Source: JBOFLG01 sp051657745 (lineage in GTDB: Bacteria > Actinomycetota > Actinomycetes > Actinomycetales > Dermatophilaceae). From it: a DNA stretch of 40,044 nt. This document shows, one piece after another, positions 1 through 8,139 of the stretch (positions within the stretch are counted from its first letter, which is position 1; every line of letters starts with the position of its first letter). A program made the translations under genes and the position numbers. The notes below the pieces were generated by a model. The model had not been told where the DNA came from. It saw nothing but the letters and a program-made list of their open reading frames with translations, and made no database searches. The stretch lies in assembly GCA_051657745.1 (NCBI GenBank), contig JBOFLG010000128.1, forward strand, positions 1-40,044, in the 5' to 3' direction.

Positions 1-355
<355 letters not shown>

Positions 356-429
356 TCACGATTTAACAAATGCTTGCGTCCACTGTGCAGTTCTTGAGAT
401 ACGGTCGGCTGGACTGATATCTCCATAGA

Positions 430-546
430 GTTTCGGCTGTCATAGCGAAGGGGAAACGCCCGGCTCCATTCCGAACCCGGAAGCTAAGCCCTTCAGCGCC
501 GATGGTACTGCACTGGTGACGGTGTGGGAGAGTAGGACGCAGCCGG
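430..546 (+). rRNA. rrf: 5S ribosomal RNA
   Basis: A stretch of about 117 nt carries the actinobacterial 5S hallmarks: GTCATAGCG near the 5' end, CCATTCCGAACCCGGAAGCT in the middle, GCGCCGATGGTACTGC, and GTGTGGGAGAGTAGGAC near the 3' end. It lies about 75 nt after the 23S end, the normal 23S-5S order. The ends pair as the terminal helix, but their exact positions are uncertain by a few bases. Confidence 0.95.
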
Positions 547-558
547 ACTACCTTCTTC

Positions 559-591
559 AAAGGGGCCCACATTTGTGGGCCCCTTTGTTTT
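559..591 (+). terminator. Rho-independent terminator of the rRNA operon
   Basis: A perfect 12-bp GC-rich stem (559-570 with 575-586) with a 4-nt loop is followed by GTTTT. It begins about 12 nt after the 5S rRNA and should end the rRNA operon transcript. Confidence 0.93.
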
Positions 592-639
592 GGGTACTTC
601 TCATGAGTCAGTCGCATTTAACGAGACATAGGAGCGGGT

Positions 640-1650
640 GTGGCCGACGATACGCGGGGCACGGGGAGGAATGGCGGTGATGACACTGCACGTGGACAGG
701 TTGATGGTTCGGAGCAGATTCGTAAGCGCGGCGAGATGGTTGCGTTTGGCCGCAAGTCGGTTCGGCGCCAGTGGGGGGGCGACGAGAAACGGGTAGGGCA
801 ACGACGCGGGCGTGCCGGAGATGGGAAACATAGTCGTGCCGCATCACCCACCGGGACAGGTCGCGACGCTCGGCGGGTTCAGACGAGGGAGCGACGGGTT
901 GAACCGTCGGTGCCCGAAGAGGTGACAGGTCGCGAGTTGGACCCGGCGGTCTGGCGGCAGTTGAGGACGTTGTCAAAGGAGAACGCGGAGGGAGTTGCTC
1001 AACATCTGGTGATGGTGTCGGCATATTTGGAGGCAAATGAGACCGATCGAGCCTTCGCGCATGCCGAGGCGGCGCTGCGGCGGGCGGCGCGGGTTGCTGC
1101 GGTCCGGGAGGCGTACGGCCTGGTCGCGTACCGGCGTGGCGATTTTGCCCGCGCGTTAGCGGAGTTTCGGACTGTACGACGCCTCAGCGGTTCGCACCAT
1201 TTGCTCCCGGTTATGGTCGACTGCGAGCGGGGTCTTGGGCGTTTTGACAAGGCGCTAGATCTCGCTGCTTCAGCCAGGTCGCTGGCCGTCACGGCTGCGG
1301 AGCGGGTCGAGTTGGCCATTGTGGTGTCGGGAGTGAGACGCGACATGGGGCACGCGGATGCCGCCCTGGTTGCACTTCAAGTTCCCGGACTGAGTCGGGT
1401 TCCATCAGAGGATTGGTGCCGGCTTCACTACGCCTACGCCGAGGCGCTGCTGGCTCTCGGACACGAAGCCGAGGCGCGCGAGTGGTTTCTACGGGTCATA
1501 GACGGCGACGTGGAGGGCGTTACCGACGCCGTTGAACGCGTGGAGGAGATCGACGGCGTTGTTCTGTTGGGCGATGTGTACGCGGACGGGGCGGAGGCAG
1601 GTAACGGGACCCAAGCGCCGGAGGGAGACGCAACTCTGGGGGGGTGCTGA
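640..1650 (+). CDS. Tetratricopeptide-repeat protein with basic disordered N-terminus
   Basis: A 336-aa protein starting at GTG 640 behind the Shine-Dalgarno-like ATAGGAGC. Residues 1 to about 95 are rich in Arg, Gly and Lys and look disordered. Residues about 105-300 are Ala/Leu-rich paired helices with TPR-like spacing (for example AYLEANETDRAFAHAEAAL and AYGLVAYRRGDFARALAEF). It matches the actinobacterial TPR gene (Mycobacterium Rv1691 type) that sits a few genes upstream of tlyA, nadK and recN. The usual next gene, a HAD phosphatase, is present only as a remnant. The function is unknown; TPR repeats imply protein-protein contacts. No signal peptide or membrane segment is seen. Confidence 0.85.
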   Translation: MADDTRGTGRNGGDDTARGQVDGSEQIRKRGEMVAFGRKSVRRQWGGDEKRVGQRRGRAGDGKHSRAASPTGTGRDARRVQTRERRVEPSVPEEVTGRELDPAVWRQLRTLSKENAEGVAQHLVMVSAYLEANETDRAFAHAEAALRRAARVAAVREAYGLVAYRRGDFARALAEFRTVRRLSGSHHLLPVMVDCERGLGRFDKALDLAASARSLAVTAAERVELAIVVSGVRRDMGHADAALVALQVPGLSRVPSEDWCRLHYAYAEALLALGHEAEAREWFLRVIDGDVEGVTDAVERVEEIDGVVLLGDVYADGAEAGNGTQAPEGDATLGGC

Positions 1651-1675
1651 GGCGCGGCCTGAAGCTGTGTGGTGA

Positions 1676-1790
1676 GCGCGGCCGGCCAGGGACGCGCAGC
1701 ACATCGCGGTTGTGTGCGACCTTGACGGCGTCTTTTTTTCGTGGCGTGACGTCCGTGCCGCATGTAGTCGACATACACAGTGAACTCCCG
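1676..1790 (+). pseudogene. HAD-superfamily sugar phosphatase, 5' remnant
   Basis: Just after the TPR stop, one frame reads AVVCDLDGVFF, which holds the HAD motif I (DxDG-type, nucleophile Asp). A run of seven T at 1733-1739 breaks the frame; removing one T restores a continuation FRGVTSVPHVVDIHSELP. That is the usual HAD subclass II start with the flexible cap region. Similarity stops near 1790, where IS30-related sequence begins. Rv1692-type HAD phosphatases occupy this position between the TPR gene and tlyA in other actinomycetes. The rest of the phosphatase is not visible downstream, so the gene is dead here. The original start codon is uncertain. Confidence 0.65.
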
Positions 1791-2245
1791 GGTCCGGTTT
1801 GTGTACGCAGCGAGTGGTGTTGGCGGTGTCATAGCGTGGAAGCAATAGGTGGTGCTCCCGGTGAGGAGTTGCTCGAAGGATTCGCGGGGGGTGAAGTATC
1901 CGAGGGGGCCCCGGGGCGTGGGTTGAGTTCTTCGACGATGTTATTCAGCTTGGGCTGGTGGGTGGGGATGATCTCGCCCTTGGGGAGATCATCCCGGATG
2001 AGGCCGCCCAAGTGCTCGTTGCTCGGGCGTTGCCAAGGGGGAGCTGGGGTCGGCTGAATACGCCTTCAGGTTCGTGTCCAGGGTGAACGTCGCATGCCGG
2101 GCCATCTCGGTGCGTTGGTCCCAGGTGAGGGACTTGCGCATCATCTCCGGCAGCGCGTTCACGTGCTTGGTGAGGGCGCCAGCGACACCGGCGGAGTCCT
2201 AGCCGTCCGGAAGGTGCGGGGCACGCCACTTCCGCCAGCAACCTT
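1790..2245 (-). mobile_element. IS30-family transposase, degenerate C-terminal remnant
   Basis: Read on the minus strand, pieces in several frames give the C-terminal catalytic part of an IS30 transposase: LTWDQRTEMARHATFTLDTN (DDE region), then DPSSPWQRPSNEHLGGLIRD, then LPKGEIIPTHQPKLNNIVEE and LNPRP, the usual end of the integrase core. Frameshifts (around 2030-2060 and near 1905) and an in-frame stop in LPDG-stop-DSAGVAGALTKHV (about 2200) show it cannot be translated. The N-terminal HTH half is missing. No clear terminal inverted repeats or target duplication were found. It abuts the broken HAD gene and probably caused or followed its loss. Confidence 0.8.
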
Positions 2246-2532
2246 CGCCGCGGTCGGTCACGCCCCTCGGCGGGGGCGTAGCGTGGTCCGCTACTAAGGT
2301 CGGTTAACGCCCGGTTCGTCAGGCTGAGATGAGGAGCCGGCATCCGATGCAATCACGTCTCTTCGTGTCTTGCCGCGGTCGCTCGGCGACGCGCATCACA
2401 TGGCGGACCGGGCTGCGGACGCAGCCATACGGAGACAACTTCAGAGCCGGGTTCGCCACACGCACACCGACGTGACGCACCGGTAGCGTGGGAAGAGTTG
2501 CAGCCGCCCGGCGTCGAACACGAGGAGAGTTG
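2246..2532. other. Intergenic region after the IS30 remnant
   Basis: No convincing coding frame is seen. The stretch precedes the phasin-like gene and has actinobacterial -10-like TAGCGT words at about 2279 and 2484. The second lies about 49 nt before the chosen ATG and could serve the operon. No clear -35 is visible, and no trace of the phosphatase 3' half was recognised. Confidence 0.4.
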
Positions 2533-3258
2533 ATGGTCAAACGGTCGATCCAAGGGTACGTCGAGCTCGTGTCGGGGGTGGGCGAGCTGACTCGCAGCAA
2601 AGCGGTAGAAGCGGCCCTGGAAATCCTTGCGCTTGCCGGCAGCGACACCTCCCGGAAGAAGGCGGCGAAGCACGCGGGGAAGCTCGCGGACGATCTTCTC
2701 CGCGCGGCGGCGCACAACCGCCGACAGGTCGTCTCACTGGTCCAACGCGAGGTTCAGACCGCCATTGGACGCCTCGACCTGAATCAAGCACTGGCTGAGG
2801 CGCACGCGCTCCGAGCCAGTGTCGCCGGGCTCGCTGCCCAGGTCGACGAGTTGGCTCGCGGAGTGAACGCGCGCTCTCAGCACTCGTCCGCATCGCCGCC
2901 CCCCTCGCCCGCAACGGACGAACCCTCCCGAGCCGCGGCATCCATGGTTCCGCAAGCGGCTGATACCGCAGTCTCGAATTCAGCGAAGGCCAGCACCGCA
3001 GGGTCGGCTGGTGTGGCGCGCAGGGTGCCGGCGAAGGGTAAGTCGGCGGGTGCGAAGGCACCGGTGAAGAAGGCCGGTGCATCGCGGACCACGGCCTCCA
3101 GCGTGGCGTCGGCTCACCAGACGCGGGCCAGACGATCAACCACACCTGCGGCCGCTGCAGTCACACCGACGCCTGAGTCGAAGGGCGCTGCGCGAAAATC
3201 ACGCACCACCACCAAAGCGACGTCCACGCCATCCAGAGCTCCGCGGAGTCGATCGTGA
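2533..3258 (+). CDS. Phasin-like helical protein with basic Ala/Ser/Lys tail
   Basis: A 241-aa protein. ATG 2533 is preferred because GAGGAGAG lies 4-11 nt upstream; a GTG 45 nt earlier lacks such support. Residues 1 to about 115 are amphipathic helices with coiled-coil character (ELTRSKAVEAALEILALAG, AEAHALRASVAGLAAQVDEL). Residues 120-241 are low-complexity Ala/Ser/Thr/Pro with Lys/Arg, like histone-like or granule-associated tails. This layout resembles actinobacterial phasin/PhaM-like or nucleoid-associated proteins, but no catalytic motif is present and the function is not established. Its stop overlaps the next start by 4 nt (GTGA). Confidence 0.75.
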   Translation: MVKRSIQGYVELVSGVGELTRSKAVEAALEILALAGSDTSRKKAAKHAGKLADDLLRAAAHNRRQVVSLVQREVQTAIGRLDLNQALAEAHALRASVAGLAAQVDELARGVNARSQHSSASPPPSPATDEPSRAAASMVPQAADTAVSNSAKASTAGSAGVARRVPAKGKSAGAKAPVKKAGASRTTASSVASAHQTRARRSTTPAAAAVTPTPESKGAARKSRTTTKATSTPSRAPRSRS

Positions 3259-3455
3259 CGCACTCCTGGGCCAGCGGCCTTCCGTCCCACAGCACCGACG
3301 GCTCGTTAACCGAGGCGCCGGAGACCGGCGACCAGGCGGTCGATACCGCACTGGCGGCAATGACAGCGGCGCCGGACGACCTCGACGCGCAACTGCAGGC
3401 CGGAGAGGAAGTCCACCGGGCCCTGCAGTCGCGACTGAGCGACCTCGGCGGCTGA
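3255..3455 (+). CDS. Small conserved-type acidic protein upstream of tlyA
   Basis: A 66-aa protein, GTG start overlapping the previous stop by 4 nt and ending 1 nt before tlyA. The C-terminal half (VDTALAAMTAAPDDLDAQLQ) is acidic and predicted helical; no cysteine pairs or membrane segment. Small proteins of this type, with a D-x-A-L-A start and a helical end, often precede tlyA in actinomycetes. Its position suggests translational coupling. The function is unknown. Confidence 0.72.
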   Translation: MTHSWASGLPSHSTDGSLTEAPETGDQAVDTALAAMTAAPDDLDAQLQAGEEVHRALQSRLSDLGG

Positions 3456-3456
3456 G

Positions 3457-4275
3457 ATGTCCCGGCTCGACGTCGAGCTGATGCGCCGAGGCCTGGTTCG
3501 GTCTCGCGGAGAGGCTCGGGACCTCGTGCGGCACCAAGCGGTGCGAGTCGATGGGCGGCCGGCCACGAAGCCTGCTCAACGAACCGAGACCACCGCTCAC
3601 ATCGAGGTCGACCACAACGGACCTCGATGGGTCGGGCGCGCCGCAGGGAAGTTGGTCGATGCCCTCGACGCCTGGGCCGACGACGGGCTCAGCATTGCCG
3701 GGCGCCGATGCATCGATATCGGTGCCTCCACCGGCGGGTTCACCCAGGTACTGCTTTCCCGCGGGGCCGACATCGTCGTGGCCGTCGATGTCGGTCATGG
3801 TCAACTCGACCACCGGATCGCCTCGGATCCGCGAGTTGACGACCGGAGCGGGGTCTCGGTGCGCGGGATCACCGGCTGCGATCTCGGTGGCCGGGCCGAT
3901 GTGGTCGTCGTGGATCTGTCATTCATCTCGCTGCGGCTGGTCGCCGCCGAACTGGCTGGCCTGCTCGGCCCCGGCGGTGACCTTGTCACGCTGGTCAAGC
4001 CACAGTTTGAGGTGGGGCGAGCGCGCCTAGGCAAGCGTGGCATCGTTACCGAACCGGCGCACCGCAGAGACGCACTGCGCGGCGTCATCCAGGCGTTGGA
4101 AGTCAACGGTCTGTTCGTGCATGGCCTCCGGCCCAGTGCGGTCATTGGCACATATGGCAACACCGAGTACCTCGTGTGGGCGCGGTCGGTGCCGTCGGAG
4201 ACAATGAGCCGGCATCGGGTCGACACGCTTGTGCGTGACACCACCACCGATCTCAGGAGCGGAGCACGACGATGA
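3457..4275 (+). CDS. tlyA: TlyA-type 16S/23S rRNA 2'-O-methyltransferase
   Basis: A 272-aa protein of usual length. Residues 1-55 form an S4 RNA-binding domain (MSRLDVELMRRGLVRSRGEA). From about 60 comes the FtsJ/RrmJ methyltransferase fold: motif I DIGASTGGFTQVLL at 87-100 binds S-adenosylmethionine, VVVDLSFISL has Asp153, and LVKPQFEVG has Lys181 and Glu185, completing a K-D-K-E type centre with Lys65. Family members 2'-O-methylate rRNA cytidines, and in mycobacteria this sets sensitivity to capreomycin and viomycin. The start is ATG 3457, 1 nt after the small protein stop. It overlaps nadK by 4 nt (ATGA). Confidence 0.96.
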   Translation: MSRLDVELMRRGLVRSRGEARDLVRHQAVRVDGRPATKPAQRTETTAHIEVDHNGPRWVGRAAGKLVDALDAWADDGLSIAGRRCIDIGASTGGFTQVLLSRGADIVVAVDVGHGQLDHRIASDPRVDDRSGVSVRGITGCDLGGRADVVVVDLSFISLRLVAAELAGLLGPGGDLVTLVKPQFEVGRARLGKRGIVTEPAHRRDALRGVIQALEVNGLFVHGLRPSAVIGTYGNTEYLVWARSVPSETMSRHRVDTLVRDTTTDLRSGARR

Positions 4276-5228
4276 CCCTGCCGTCCGTGCCGCGTCGCGT
4301 CCTCCTGGTCACCCATGAAACCCGTACCGATGCCCAGCAGCTTGCCGCAGGCGTCGCCGCCCGGCTTCTTGCTTCAGGGATCGAAGTGAGTGCCCCATCC
4401 GGTGATCTCGATGACACGCCGCTGGCCCACGTCGCCGGTGTCGAACCGGCTCCGGCGGACCCGGTTGAGGGCCGATGGGAACTGGTCTGTGTGCTTGGCG
4501 GCGATGGTTCGATCCTGCGCGGCGCGGAACTCTCGCGCGGCTCCGGCGCCCCGCTGCTTGGGGTCAACCTCGGCCACGTCGGATTCCTCGCGGAGGCGGA
4601 GCGTGAGCACCTCGACTCGACCGTCGAGCGGATCTGCGCCCGGCAGTACACCGTGGAGGACCGGATGGCGGTCGAGGTCACGGCGGTCCACGACGGTCGA
4701 GTCGTGTTCTCCTCGTGGGCGCTCAACGAGGTGACGGTCGAGAAGGCGTCCCGGGAGCGCATGCTTGAACTCACGGTCGAGATCGACGGTCGGCCGTTGT
4801 CAACCTGGGGCTGCGACGGGATCGTCATGGCCACTCCTACCGGGTCTACGGCGTACGCGTTCTCGGCCGGGGGGCCGGTGGTCTGGCCCGATGTCGAGGC
4901 GTTGCTGCTCGTGCCGATCAGCGCGCACGCGCTATTCGCGAGGCCGGTCGTCGTCGGGCCTCGCTCGCGTTTGGCCGTCGAGGTGCTCGCACATACGGTC
5001 GGCTCCGGTGTGGTGTGGTGCGACGGACGTCGCGCGGTGACACTCCCGCCTGGGGCGCGGGTGCAGGTCCAGCGCTCCGCCGAGCCGGTGCGAGTCGCCC
5101 GGCTTGGTGCCGGCGTGTTTACCGACCGGCTCGTCGAGAAGTTCGACCTCCCGGTGCACGGATGGCGAGGTGGCGCCGGGCGTGGGCCTCGCCCTGCGGA
5201 CCTCCCGCACGCGGGAGGCGGCCGATGA
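4272..5228 (+). CDS. nadK: NAD kinase
   Basis: A 318-aa cytoplasmic enzyme that phosphorylates NAD to NADP. The hallmark GGDGSILRGAE (76-86) carries the catalytic Asp78, and GVNLGHVGFLAE (97-108) and TPTGSTAYAFSAGGP (188-202) complete the family signature. Length is normal for actinobacteria; the last ~20 residues (Gly/Arg/Pro-rich) are a nonconserved tail. It starts within tlyA (ATGA) and its stop overlaps the recN start (ATGA), so the three genes are translationally coupled. Confidence 0.97.
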   Translation: MTLPSVPRRVLLVTHETRTDAQQLAAGVAARLLASGIEVSAPSGDLDDTPLAHVAGVEPAPADPVEGRWELVCVLGGDGSILRGAELSRGSGAPLLGVNLGHVGFLAEAEREHLDSTVERICARQYTVEDRMAVEVTAVHDGRVVFSSWALNEVTVEKASRERMLELTVEIDGRPLSTWGCDGIVMATPTGSTAYAFSAGGPVVWPDVEALLLVPISAHALFARPVVVGPRSRLAVEVLAHTVGSGVVWCDGRRAVTLPPGARVQVQRSAEPVRVARLGAGVFTDRLVEKFDLPVHGWRGGAGRGPRPADLPHAGGGR

Positions 5229-6937
5229 TCGAGGAGATCCGGATCCGTGACCTCGGGGTGATCGATGAGGCGGTCCTGCCATTGCACCCGGGGCTGACCG
5301 TCCTGACCGGCGAGACCGGTGCCGGCAAGACGATGGTGGTCACTGGCCTGGGCCTCCTCCTCGGCAGCCGAGGAGATTCCGGCCTGGTTCGCGCAGGGGC
5401 TGGCCGCACGGTCGTCGAGGGGGTCCTGTCGCTTCCGCCTGGCCACCCAGCGGCCGTGCGTGCCGCCGAAGCTGGGGCCGATGTCGGCGACGGTCTGGTG
5501 CTCGTGCGGACAGTGTCGGCCGACGGACGTTCCCGGGCACACGTGGGTGGCCGTGCAGCGCCGGTGGGGCTACTCAGTGAACTGGCCGAGCGCCTCGTGG
5601 CAGTTCACGGACAGGCCGACCAATGGCGGCTCCGGAAGGCAGACCAGCATCGGGAGGTGCTCGACGGGTTCGGGGGCGCGCCACTGGTGGCCGCGCTCGC
5701 CCACTATCGCGAACAGCACGTGACCCTCGCCGAGGCGCAGGCCGAATTGGACGTACTGCGGCGGGACGTGGCGGAGCGGGTTCGGGAGGCGGACAGCCTG
5801 CGTGCCGGACTCGAGCACATTGACGCCACCGAGCCACAGCCGGGCGAGGACGAGCAGTTACGAACCGAGTCCGAACGGCTCGGCCACGCGGAGGAGTTGC
5901 GCGTCGGCGCTGGCGCCGCACATCTCGTGCTGGCCGGAGGCGATGAGGCGACGGGGTCCTCGGATGTGGGTGGATCCGGCGTGGTCGACCAGCTAGCCGC
6001 GGCGTCGGCGCATCTGGCGACGGTAAGCCACCGCGACCCCTCGCTGGTTGCACTCGGGTCTCGGGTCGACGAGCTGAGGTACCTCGCAGCCGACCTGACC
6101 ACCGAGCTCGGTGGCTACCTCGTCGACCTCGACACCGACCCGGCGCGTTTGGACCAGGTCGAGGAGCGCCGGGCCGCGATTGCTGGCCTTACCCGCCGCT
6201 ACGGAGCAACGGTTGACGATGTCCTGGCGTGGGCCCGCGAGGCCGCGGCTCGGGTAACCGAGCTCGACGGCACCGGCGACCGCATCGACATCCTTGCCGC
6301 TCAGGTCTGCGAGTTGCAGCAGCGGCTGCGCGTCGCTGCCGACGAGTTGACCGCTCAGCGCCGGAGTGCGGCGGCCGCGCTCGGAACCCGGATCACTGAG
6401 GAACTGGCTCAGCTGGCGATGGGCGCAGCCACCGTTGACGTCGCCGTCGAGGATGCCGGGCGGTTTGGCTCCGACGGACGCGATGCCGTCGAGGTCCGGC
6501 TGGCGTCCGGGCCGGGCACCGCACCGCGGTCGGTGACGCGTGCGGCATCCGGCGGCGAGTTGTCGCGGGTCATGCTTGCCATCGAGGTGGCGACCGCTGG
6601 CGGCAGTGCTGGCGCCACGCCAGCGGTACCGACGTTTGTCTTCGACGAAGTCGATGCGGGAGTCGGAGGCCGGGCGGCGCTCGCCGTCGGTGGCCGCCTC
6701 GCCGTGCTCGCGCGGCACGCCCAGGTCGTGGTGGTCACGCATCTGGCCCAGGTGGCCGCTCACGCCGACCGGCATCTCGTCGTGCAGCGCGCCGACGATG
6801 GACACGTGGTGCGAAGCGGGGTGCAGGAGGTCGTCGATGAGGAACGAGTGGCCGAGCTTGCCCGGATGCTGGGGGGCTCGTCTACCGAGGCCGCGTTGGA
6901 TCACGCCCGCGACCTGATGGCGCGGGTTCGCGGCTGA
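5225..6937 (+). CDS. recN: DNA repair ATPase RecN
   Basis: A 570-aa SMC-like protein in double-strand-break repair. ATG 5225 overlaps the nadK stop; the reading frame is open further upstream but that part is a shadow of nadK. Walker A is GETGAGKT at 29-36, followed by long charged helices forming a coiled-coil region (about 150-380). The ABC signature SGGELSRVMLA is near 440-450, and Walker B FVFDEVDAGVGG near 470-482. The order and length fit bacterial RecN. It is the third member of the tlyA-nadK-recN unit. Confidence 0.97.
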   Translation: MIEEIRIRDLGVIDEAVLPLHPGLTVLTGETGAGKTMVVTGLGLLLGSRGDSGLVRAGAGRTVVEGVLSLPPGHPAAVRAAEAGADVGDGLVLVRTVSADGRSRAHVGGRAAPVGLLSELAERLVAVHGQADQWRLRKADQHREVLDGFGGAPLVAALAHYREQHVTLAEAQAELDVLRRDVAERVREADSLRAGLEHIDATEPQPGEDEQLRTESERLGHAEELRVGAGAAHLVLAGGDEATGSSDVGGSGVVDQLAAASAHLATVSHRDPSLVALGSRVDELRYLAADLTTELGGYLVDLDTDPARLDQVEERRAAIAGLTRRYGATVDDVLAWAREAAARVTELDGTGDRIDILAAQVCELQQRLRVAADELTAQRRSAAAALGTRITEELAQLAMGAATVDVAVEDAGRFGSDGRDAVEVRLASGPGTAPRSVTRAASGGELSRVMLAIEVATAGGSAGATPAVPTFVFDEVDAGVGGRAALAVGGRLAVLARHAQVVVVTHLAQVAAHADRHLVVQRADDGHVVRSGVQEVVDEERVAELARMLGGSSTEAALDHARDLMARVRG

Positions 6938-6960
6938 CGCGACATGGCAAGATAGTGGAA

Positions 6961-8139
6961 ATGTCCTTTCGTATGCCGACGCGTCGCGACCGGGGGCCGG
7001 ACCAAGGGCTGGTCGGGCCGGCTCGGGTCGACCGACGCACCAAGAACCTCACCAAGCGGCTGCGGCCCGGGGATGTCGCCGTTATCGACCACGAAGACCT
7101 TGACCGGGTGAGTGCCGAGGCCCTCGTCGCGTGCCGCCCGGCCGCCGTTGTCAACGCCGCGTCGTCGATCACCGGGAGGTACCCGAACCTTGGCCCAGAG
7201 ATCCTCGTCACGGCAGGCATCCCGCTGGTCGACCAGGTCGGCGCGGCCGTGATGGACCTCCGCGATGGCGCCATCCTCGCAATTGACGGAGACGTCGTGC
7301 GGGTCGGAACCGAGGAGGTCGCTCGGGGAACGCGGCTCGACACCGAGTCGGTCCACGAGGCAATGGCGGTGGCCCGGACTGGTTTGTCGGACCAGTTGGA
7401 GGCGTTCGCCGCGAACACGATGGACTACCTCCGCCAGGAGCGCGAGTTGCTTTTCGACGGTGTCGGCGTGCCCGACATCCGGACCGAGCTCGACGGACGG
7501 CATGCCCTCATCGTGGTGCGGGGGTACCACTACAAAGAGGACTTGGACACCCTTCGGGCGTACATCCGCGAGTACAAGCCGGTGCTCATCGGTGTCGACG
7601 GTGGGGCGGACGCGCTGATCGAGGCGCGCCACCGCCCGGACCTCATCGTTGGCGACATGGACTCGGTCTCGGATGACGCGCTGCGCAGCGGTGCTGAGGT
7701 GGTCGTCCATGCGTACCGTGACGGCCGAGCACCCGGGCTGGAGCGGGTGCATTCGTTGGGGGTGGAGCCGGTGGTCTTTCCGGCCACCGGTACCAGTGAG
7801 GATGTCGCGATGCTGCTCGCCGACGACAAGGGCGCCACGTTGATCGTTGCCGTGGGTACTCACGTGACGCTCGTGGAGTTCCTCGACAAAGGCCGGTCAG
7901 GGATGGCGAGCACCTTTCTTACTCGGCTGCGGGTCGGTGGGAAGCTGGTCGACGCCAAGGGCGTGAGCCGTCTCTACCGAGCCCGAATCTCGGTGCTGAG
8001 CCTGGTGCTGATGCTGCTGGTCGGGGTGCTCGCCCTGGTGGCAGCGTTGTACTCCACCGACGGCGGCCGGGCCCTGGTCCAGGTACTGGGGGCACAGCTC
8101 GACGACGTGTGGTCCGCGGTGCACGGGGTGTTCCAGTGA
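6961..8139 (+). CDS. steA: SteA-like septation protein, thiamine-pyrophosphokinase-like fold
   Basis: A 392-aa protein like Rv1697 and corynebacterial SteA, which act in late cell division. ATG 6961 was preferred over GTG 6955: there is no clear ribosome site, and CAAGAT at about 6948-6953 could be a -10 for a leaderless mRNA. The central part resembles thiamine pyrophosphokinase: DGGADALIEARHRPDLIVGD with MDSV follows, near residue 205-230. A single C-terminal membrane helix (about 340-365) anchors the protein with the bulk in the cytosol. It lies 23 nt after recN and overlaps the next gene by 4 nt (GTGA), as expected for the steA-steB pair. Confidence 0.9.
   Translation: MSFRMPTRRDRGPDQGLVGPARVDRRTKNLTKRLRPGDVAVIDHEDLDRVSAEALVACRPAAVVNAASSITGRYPNLGPEILVTAGIPLVDQVGAAVMDLRDGAILAIDGDVVRVGTEEVARGTRLDTESVHEAMAVARTGLSDQLEAFAANTMDYLRQERELLFDGVGVPDIRTELDGRHALIVVRGYHYKEDLDTLRAYIREYKPVLIGVDGGADALIEARHRPDLIVGDMDSVSDDALRSGAEVVVHAYRDGRAPGLERVHSLGVEPVVFPATGTSEDVAMLLADDKGATLIVAVGTHVTLVEFLDKGRSGMASTFLTRLRVGGKLVDAKGVSRLYRARISVLSLVLMLLVGVLALVAALYSTDGGRALVQVLGAQLDDVWSAVHGVFQ

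Noticed and set aside
1826..1846. GTGTCATAGCG resembling the 5S rRNA start, suggesting a second 5S copy
   Set aside because: Only a short match; the following bases do not match 5S and the stretch belongs to the IS30 remnant.
5015..5224. Longer N-terminus for recN
   Set aside because: This part lies within nadK in another frame and codes for Arg/Pro-rich shadow sequence; the conserved start is ATG 5225.
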